Source: Mucilaginibacter dorajii (GTDB taxonomy: Bacteria; Bacteroidota; Bacteroidia; Sphingobacteriales; Sphingobacteriaceae). Taken from it: a stretch of 64,000 nt of DNA. Location: the NCBI RefSeq assembly GCF_024808255.1, contig NZ_JANTYS010000013.1, positions 124,001 to 188,000 of the forward strand. Reading direction: 5' to 3'. The stretch's first letter is position 1. Each line of letters begins with the position of its first letter. Of the stretch, positions 58,482 to 64,000 are shown one piece after another. The position numbers were made by a program, and so were the translations under genes. The notes under the pieces are model-generated. The model saw nothing but the letters and a program-made list of their open reading frames with translations. It made no database searches and was not told the origin of the DNA.

Positions 58482-58967
58482 GGCATTTATGGTGGGTGTT
58501 TTACCAGTTTGCCGTAGGTTTTAAATAGTGATAGTTTTTTCATCGTGACTTTAGGTTGTTTTTTATATCACAATGTTAAGGAGCTGCAATAGGCTACGCA
58601 ATACAAAGCAGTTGGTATTTTTAACTGTTGCAGGTAAAATTAAAAGTATGAACAACTCAGAGTCTGTTTAAATTTCTTTGAAGAATATTTTATATGATCT
58701 ATGAGGCGAATATTCATCGCTCAATCAGTCAAATGTGGGATGTATCGTCCTGAAAAAAGTTTATACTTTTATTGAAAAGTCCTGTGATTGGTTTACACAT
58801 AATTTTCTAAAATAGAGTTAAATAACTGATAATCAGTTAGAAAAGTGTTCCATGCTTGCGTGTTTTGAAAAAACTTAAATCGCTTATAATCAGGCAGAAA
58901 GGTGTTCGGGGCGTTCCACCCGTTCCGGCGGAACGGTAACAAGGTAATGCATAGTACCCCAGGGTAT

Positions 58968-59687
58968 TTACCTGCCAATCAATCCCGGTTCAAATACATT
59001 TTTATCCATCGGCGCATTGGGTACTAAATCGCGATAGCTTTCTACCTGTAGTAATTTATCATTGATGTAAAAGCTGCATTTGGTTTCGCTCCAGGCTTTT
59101 TTAAGCGGAACCTGGGCTTCAAAAAAACCTTCCTCCTTGGTGCCGCCATCGTATTTAATAAAACGTACGGCTACCAGTTTTTCCTGGTCAATCCAAAGCT
59201 GGTTTACTTTATCGCCGTCTTTATCGGCACCTAAAACATAAACTGGTTTGTCTTTCCATGTGCTGGCATGAAATTTTGTGAGATCATAATTCAGGTCCTT
59301 AAAATGCAGCAATACCTGCTCAAACGATTTGGAGTATAGGCCTCCCAAAAAAAAGATGAGTTCATTCTCGCCTTTGGATGCTCGTGCTATCTTGTTATTC
59401 CTGAATGAGTAAGTTGAGTCGTGCCTGAAAATAATGCCGTTGGCGCTTTTTTCGGTACCTATATCAATCCGTAACAGATCCGGGTACATGATCTGCTCGT
59501 ACCAGGTATCTGTTTTAATAAGCGAATCATTGCGGTACCGCTCGGTAGTTTGGGTAAACTTCAGGGTTTTATGCCAAACACCATGGTAGCGTTTAAACAT
59601 ACTTTGCAATACACCTATCGAACTATCGTTTCTTGATGTTGTAAAAGAACAAAGGGTAAGCAGGAGGATAGGGTATAGTTTTTTCAT
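58968..59687 (-). CDS. LolA-like lipoprotein-sorting family protein
   Basis: The 239-residue protein has a signal peptide (residues 1-20, ending SFTTS). The mature part resembles LolA-like barrels: MFKRYHGVWHKTLKFTQTTE, MYPDLLRIDIGTEKSANGI, DGDKVNQLWIDQEKLVAVRF and the closing strand FYINDKLLQVESYRDLVPN. LolA-like proteins carry lipids or lipoproteins across the periplasm, but this fold is also used by other periplasmic proteins. It is a single gene. Confidence 0.7.
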   Translation of the reverse strand: MKKLYPILLLTLCSFTTSRNDSSIGVLQSMFKRYHGVWHKTLKFTQTTERYRNDSLIKTDTWYEQIMYPDLLRIDIGTEKSANGIIFRHDSTYSFRNNKIARASKGENELIFFLGGLYSKSFEQVLLHFKDLNYDLTKFHASTWKDKPVYVLGADKDGDKVNQLWIDQEKLVAVRFIKYDGGTKEEGFFEAQVPLKKAWSETKCSFYINDKLLQVESYRDLVPNAPMDKNVFEPGLIGR

Positions 59688-60026
59688 GTTCGATATTTGT
59701 CTGACTCAGAATTTTCAGAATTAATGAATTAGTAGAATGAAACTAATAATAATTCTGTGCATTGTGAAATCCTGTAAATTTCTGATAGCGCATTCAACTA
59801 TTTAAGCAGCAATGCCTTGTTGCAGCAACAGGAATAATGAAATTGCAATGGCGCGGAGACTAAATCAAGTATCAACGCTTCTAAGCCAACCCATCCCCGC
59901 CTGCAAATACCAATAAACAAATGAACCAGTGAACCAATAAACCATAATGTTAAAGTTTGTTAACGCAGGTGCTTAGGTTGTAAATGGTCTTATCTTTATG
60001 TTACTATCACCATAATCATTATTTGC

Positions 60027-62435
60027 ATGCTCAAAAATTACTTTAAACTGGCCTGGCGTAACCTTTGGAAAAACAAAGTTTTTTCCATGATCAATATCTT
60101 TGGTTTATCGGTGGGTATTGCTTTTACTATGCTGATAGGTGCTTATATCTGGACAGAACTGCAGGTTAACCACCAGCTTAAAAATGCCGGTAACCAATAT
60201 ATTTTGATCAGCACCTGGAAAGATCCTAACATGGGGCCGGATATTGGTTCGATAGCGCAATTGCCTAAAACCTTATATACAGATTATCCTACACTGGTGG
60301 CCAACTATTATCATTTTGATGCCGTGAGTACCAATGTATCAAAAGGGGATAAGCATTTTCGTGAGGCGTTGCAATTGGGTGATAGCACCCTGCTTAAAAT
60401 GTACGGCTTTAAGCTTTTACGGGGCGATGCGAATACCGCGCTTAATGATCCTTTTTCGGTAGTAATGACCGCCCGGATGGCCATTAAATATTTTGGACGC
60501 ACAGATGTGGTTGGACAAACCCTGAATTTTGAAAGCTTCGGTGGCGATAAGCACGATTTTACCATTACCGGTGTGCTGGAAAAATTGCCCAAAAACAATG
60601 TGACCAGCCTCAACGCCAGTAACATCACAGACTTTTATTTTACATCGGCCTCGGCTAAATACTTCAAGCGAAACCTGGACGGCTGGAACAATACTTTTAA
60701 TGTGGGTTACATCGAGTTAAAAAATGGTGTAAACCCCAAAACTGTTGATAAAGCCATTGCCGACCTGATCCATAAGAACGCGCCGGAGCAGATCAGTAAA
60801 AACCTGGTGATCCATGCCGTTGCGCTACGTACTTACAACCTGGAAGCAAGTGGCGGTATCATCAAACATATGAGCTATACTTTGGCTTGTATTGCCCTGT
60901 TTATTTTGTTGATGGCGGTCATCAACTTTGTAAATATTTGCATTGGCCGTTCATCGGGGCGCATGAAGGAAATGGGCATCCGCAAGGTTTTAGGCGGTTT
61001 ACGTAAGCAGTTGATCTGGCAGTTTTTAACAGAATCGGTATTAATGGTGATCATCGCCGGTATTATAGCTATAGGCGTATTTCTGCTGGCAAGGCCATAC
61101 TTTAGCCGGGTGTTGGACGAAGAGATCACCAGGTTATTTGCCTTCCCCCTTTATTTTTTACCCATATTTTTATTGTTTTTGCTGTTTGTTGGCCTGCTTG
61201 CTGGTCTTTACCCGGCGTTGGTACTATCGGCCTTAAAATCTATCGATTCATTAAAAGGGAAATTAACGTCTGTTAAAGAAAGTGTGCTGTTCCGTAAAAC
61301 GCTGGTGGCATTTCAGTTTGGTACAGCGGCTATGGTGTTTATTGGTGCTATCATTATTTCGCAGCAGGTTAATTTGTTTTTTAACGGTAACCTGGGTTAT
61401 AATAAAGATTACGTGATCTATGCCCAATTGCCGAGGGATTGGTCGGCCAAAGGGGTGCGAAAAATGGAAGATACCCGGTTTAGGTTATCGCAGTCACCAA
61501 AGGTAAAAAGCGTATCCCTATCCTGGGAAATTCCGGATGGCAATGGCGGCGGTGGTAACCAGGTGTACAGGCAGGGTGCAAATCCGGCACAAGCCATTTC
61601 GGCTGATGGATTTGCTACCGATCATCAATATGCCGAAACTTATGGTATCCCTTTAAAAGCAGGCGTGTTTTTTAAACCGACTTACAGCGCCGGCGATTCG
61701 ACCCAGGTTGTGATCAACGAAACCGAAGCAAGGGTGCTTGGTTATAAAACGCCGGATGATGCCATCGGGCAGCATATTATGTTTACCGGCGGGCAAAACG
61801 TATTTACCATTTGTGGCGTTGCTGCTGATTATCACTTTGGATCGATGCAGAACCGTATCCTGCCGGCTACTTTTTTCAACGTTAATTACACCACATTTTA
61901 CCGATATTTTTCTATTAAGCTAAAGCCCGGTAATATGGAGGAAAGTATAGCATCGCTGCAAAAGGAATGGGCTAAAGAGATGCCCGGCGCGCCATTTGAA
62001 TACAAATTTGTTGACGATGCGTTAAACGGCTTATATAAAACCGAAGTTCAGCTAAAACAGGCTGCTTACATCGCTACTGCATTGGCCATCATCATTGTAT
62101 TGTTAGGGGTATTGGGCTTGATTTCCCTAAGCATTCAAAAACGGACGAAAGAGATTGGTATCCGCAAGGTATTAGGTTCATCAGTAACGGGCATTATCAG
62201 CCTGTTTATGAAAGAGTTTTTAAGTGTGATAGCCATAGCGGGATTAATAGCCTGCCCGCTGGCATATTGGCTAATGAACAAGTGGCTAAATGATTACGCC
62301 TATAAAGTTGTCATCACCATAAACCCCTTTATGATAGCCGTAGCAGGGCTTGCTATAATTACCGCTATTTTGATAAGCTTACAAACCATTAAAGCAGCAC
62401 TGGATAGCCCAGTGAAAAGTTTGAGGGCGGAATAA
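60027..62435 (+). CDS. ABC transporter permease of the MacB/FtsX type (four TM segments, two FtsX regions)
   Basis: The 802-residue protein starts MLKNYFKLAWRNLWKNKVFS with the TM1 VFSMINIFGLSVGIAFTMLI. A MacB_PCD periplasmic region is at about 45-250, followed by FtsX TM segments (SYTLACIALFILLMAVINFV, about 288-310) with the coupling motif RMKEMGIRKVLGG, a central half with LLFVGLLAGLYPA, a second periplasmic domain (about 450-660), and a final FtsX set with RTKEIGIRKVLGSSV near 710. Such permeases work with a separate MacB-like ATPase in antimicrobial-peptide, lipoprotein or efflux roles; the ATPase gene is not in this window. Confidence 0.93.
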   Translation: MLKNYFKLAWRNLWKNKVFSMINIFGLSVGIAFTMLIGAYIWTELQVNHQLKNAGNQYILISTWKDPNMGPDIGSIAQLPKTLYTDYPTLVANYYHFDAVSTNVSKGDKHFREALQLGDSTLLKMYGFKLLRGDANTALNDPFSVVMTARMAIKYFGRTDVVGQTLNFESFGGDKHDFTITGVLEKLPKNNVTSLNASNITDFYFTSASAKYFKRNLDGWNNTFNVGYIELKNGVNPKTVDKAIADLIHKNAPEQISKNLVIHAVALRTYNLEASGGIIKHMSYTLACIALFILLMAVINFVNICIGRSSGRMKEMGIRKVLGGLRKQLIWQFLTESVLMVIIAGIIAIGVFLLARPYFSRVLDEEITRLFAFPLYFLPIFLLFLLFVGLLAGLYPALVLSALKSIDSLKGKLTSVKESVLFRKTLVAFQFGTAAMVFIGAIIISQQVNLFFNGNLGYNKDYVIYAQLPRDWSAKGVRKMEDTRFRLSQSPKVKSVSLSWEIPDGNGGGGNQVYRQGANPAQAISADGFATDHQYAETYGIPLKAGVFFKPTYSAGDSTQVVINETEARVLGYKTPDDAIGQHIMFTGGQNVFTICGVAADYHFGSMQNRILPATFFNVNYTTFYRYFSIKLKPGNMEESIASLQKEWAKEMPGAPFEYKFVDDALNGLYKTEVQLKQAAYIATALAIIIVLLGVLGLISLSIQKRTKEIGIRKVLGSSVTGIISLFMKEFLSVIAIAGLIACPLAYWLMNKWLNDYAYKVVITINPFMIAVAGLAIITAILISLQTIKAALDSPVKSLRAE

Positions 62436-62436
62436 G

Positions 62437-62535
62437 CCCCCTCTAAATCTCCCCCGGTAGGGGAGACTTGTGATTGGGGGCTTTAATTGACATTTTTTAG
62501 AGCCCTCCCTACCGGGGAGGGTTTGGGTGGGGCTG
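62437..62535. repeat. Paired GC-rich hairpins (family J)
   Basis: The unit begins GCCCCCTCTAAATCTCCCCC and ends GGGTTTGGGTGGGGC; inner hairpins are CTCCCCCGGTAGGGGAG and CCCTCCCTACCGGGGAGGG. It lies between the two convergent genes (permease and serpin) and may terminate both. Confidence 0.75.
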
Positions 62536-62539
62536 TTTT

Positions 62540-63763
62540 TTACTTCGTTGGATCGTTTACCACGCCGGTAAACAGCACCAGGCCGGTTTTCATTTCGCGG
62601 ATGGCAAATATGAACGGATGATCAAACTTGAAGTAGTTGGCTGGGGCTGCGCTGGTGCCAACTACTACCACCGTGACGGCGGCTGCTTCGGTACCCTCTT
62701 CGTTCACTTCAACATAAGCTTTGTGCTTTACCTCAGTTATTTTTAAGCCTCCGGCGGCGTTGAGGCGGGTAAAATCGGCAGCGTCACTAAACGCGTTTGC
62801 CATACCCAGGTTACTTAAAACGCCTTTTAAGGAGGTATCGTAACTGAATTTAAATTTAGGTAAGGTCACATCGATAGAACCAGCAATCAAACCACCCATC
62901 AGGCTTTGCCATTTGGCCGAATCAAGCCCGGCGGCGTAATCTTTTACCGTTGTTTTGGTTGGCATCAATAAAACCATACTGAATTTTTTGTTGGCGTAAG
63001 GGAGTTCCATTATGTTTACATCTGCATTGCGGGCATAGTTAGCCGCAACATCATTTTTATTCATCATACTTGCCTGTGCAGTACCGCCACCTGGCAGGTA
63101 AAAATTATCCGGTTTGGTTTTAGCCGCATCAAATTTATCAGCCCATGTACTTTTAAAATAAATAGCGTTAATCAGGTACATGATCACGTCTTGTGAAATG
63201 TTGTCAATAATGCTGGGGATTTTGCCGTTGGTGGCGGTGCTTACCCAGTTGTTAATGGCATCCTTGGTGGCTGCACTACTAAAATCGGCGCTTTGCACTT
63301 TAGCATTATAGCTGGTGGTGTTTACCTGTAAAAATGCCGGCACAGGTGTAAATGAGTTTTTGTACCAAATGGAATTGGCAATTTTAAGTGTTGTTTTGCT
63401 ATCAAGCTGTGGCAGTTCGGTGATCAGCTTTTGGTAGTAGGCATTTACCTGGTCCTCTGTAAAATTGTTGAAGTTCATGGTGTTCCTGATATCATGCAGG
63501 GTTTGCCCTGCGGCACCATTGCTGGTCATGCCTATAGCCATGCTCACACTTAGTGGCGATAGAAACAGGTTATTATCGCCGTTGCCAGGTAAGGTTGCTT
63601 TAAATAGTTTTAAAGTAAAAGCATTGTCGGCGGCAACCTTTTGTTGCTCGGTAGCGGTAAGTATAAGATCCTTACCGGTATCAGGATTGTTGGTTACGCC
63701 TTTATTACAGGCACATAGCGTGATAAACGATAAACTAAGCAGCGTAAAGGTTTTGCGGATCAT
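62540..63763 (-). CDS. Serpin family protease inhibitor, lipoprotein
   Basis: The 407-residue lipoprotein has a signal peptide with lipobox TLCAC (Cys19). The serpin core is complete: NLFLSPLSVSMAIGMTSNGA, NSIWYK, VIMYLINAIYFKSTWADKF, ELPYANKKFSMVLLMP, and the reactive centre loop with the hinge EVNEEGTEAAAVTVVVVGTS just before FKFDHPFIFAI. The Ala-rich hinge fits an inhibitory serpin. Such inhibitors, known in the Bacteroidota (miropin in Tannerella), act on host or own proteases. The P1 residue is not certain. It may protect the surface from the window's own exported proteases (S8, M16, M1). Confidence 0.93.
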   Translation of the reverse strand: MIRKTFTLLSLSFITLCACNKGVTNNPDTGKDLILTATEQQKVAADNAFTLKLFKATLPGNGDNNLFLSPLSVSMAIGMTSNGAAGQTLHDIRNTMNFNNFTEDQVNAYYQKLITELPQLDSKTTLKIANSIWYKNSFTPVPAFLQVNTTSYNAKVQSADFSSAATKDAINNWVSTATNGKIPSIIDNISQDVIMYLINAIYFKSTWADKFDAAKTKPDNFYLPGGGTAQASMMNKNDVAANYARNADVNIMELPYANKKFSMVLLMPTKTTVKDYAAGLDSAKWQSLMGGLIAGSIDVTLPKFKFSYDTSLKGVLSNLGMANAFSDAADFTRLNAAGGLKITEVKHKAYVEVNEEGTEAAAVTVVVVGTSAAPANYFKFDHPFIFAIREMKTGLVLFTGVVNDPTK

Positions 63764-63908
63764 ATATTAAGGTTTGTAAGTAATGTTACGGCATGTTAGT
63801 ACATTACGCTACAGGCAGTTAATTTTATTTTTGTCCTATCCAAAACATAACAATTTATTAACCACGCGATTTTTTATTCATCTTAGCTTAGCCAATTATA
63901 TTTTAAGT

Positions 63909-64000
63909 ATGCAAAACCCTGTTAAACTATTACTTGCCGCCGCGTTGTGTTTGGCAACTGTTAGCGCAAATGCCCAAACCCGTGTTAAAAAAGCAGTATT
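63909..64000 (+). CDS. Exported protein, 5' end only
   Basis: The frame starts at ATG 63909 (MQNPVKLLLAAALCLATVSA), followed by NAQTRVKKAV, and runs past the end of the window. The hydrophobic core and AxA-type cleavage site (ANAQ) identify a signal peptide. The start is preceded by TATATTTTAAG. What the protein is cannot be seen. It is divergent from the serpin gene. Confidence 0.75.
   Translation, partial: MQNPVKLLLAAALCLATVSANAQTRVKKAV

Noticed and set aside
58793..58978. 61-residue frame with repeated NTFLxDYxxF words
   Set aside because: The repetition follows from a loose DNA duplication in an AT-rich gap, and the start overlaps the end of the LolA-like gene; I consider it non-coding.
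1..64000. CRISPR arrays, tRNA and rRNA genes, intact IS elements
   Set aside because: I looked for regularly spaced direct repeats, cloverleaf-like 70-90 bp units and DDE or HUH transposase motifs and found none; the repeats present are palindromic and irregularly spaced.

Overview
This window looks like chromosomal DNA from a Bacteroidota member of the Sphingobacteriaceae type (Mucilaginibacter/Pedobacter-like); the genus is an inference from gene content. The evidence is a SusC/TonB-type barrel, a gliding lipoprotein gldB beside nadE, a subtilase with a type IX secretion (T9SS) sorting domain, many lipobox signal peptides, Bacteroidota-style TAnnTTTG promoters with almost no Shine-Dalgarno sites, and very abundant palindromic intergenic repeats. 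I saw no rRNA, tRNA, CRISPR array or intact IS transposase.

Layout. 1-5.9 kb: 3' part of an outer-membrane barrel, a KTSC protein, and a minus-strand TauE/SafE permease - GHL10 glycosidase - DUF1634 group, then a rhodanese divergent from a LysR regulator. 7.8-16.6 kb: two duplicated pairs of M16 zinc-peptidase genes (active plus inactive partner) separated by a four-helix-bundle (IVP) gene, a UbiD decarboxylase and a lipoprotein. 16.8-21.9 kb: AI-2E permease, then a DUF6702 / HupE-UreJ / M1 aminopeptidase set. 21.9-24.45 kb: an AT-rich accessory patch with small unknown membrane proteins, a YodC-like protein and gene debris. 24.5-28.1 kb: an unknown protein with a possible CE-clan (Ulp1/YopJ-like) cysteine-protease signature, then mdaB-ygiN divergent from a LysR gene. 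28.4-30.8 kb: acid phosphatase lipoprotein, DUF2256 and DASH cryptochrome. 31.4-35.9 kb: 2-oxoglutarate dehydrogenase E1 and E2. 36-44.3 kb: DUF4349 lipoprotein, small membrane protein, gldB, nadE, T9SS subtilase. 44.6-55.5 kb: small barrel, gamma-glutamyltransferase, MarR, two FKBP-like lipoproteins, a photolyase operon, NTF2-like protein, thioredoxin and an esterase. 55.9-64 kb: secreted proteins including a (PPVPPI)n protein paired with a barrel, a LolA-like protein, a MacB/FtsX permease, a serpin and the start of another exported protein.

The most unusual content is intergenic. Three copies of a 226-253 bp inverted-repeat element (5069, 37418, 44279) are each flanked by 7-8 bp direct repeats and each sits inside the loop of a GC-rich hairpin; an unoccupied version of one target hairpin is present at 55866. 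Other families include mosaic TCATTGCGAG-type palindromes in islands, perfect 29 bp and 33 bp inverted repeats, and low-complexity hairpins built from short words such as TTCATTAG/TTCATTGG that fill the spaces between genes and in places form the last codons of genes.
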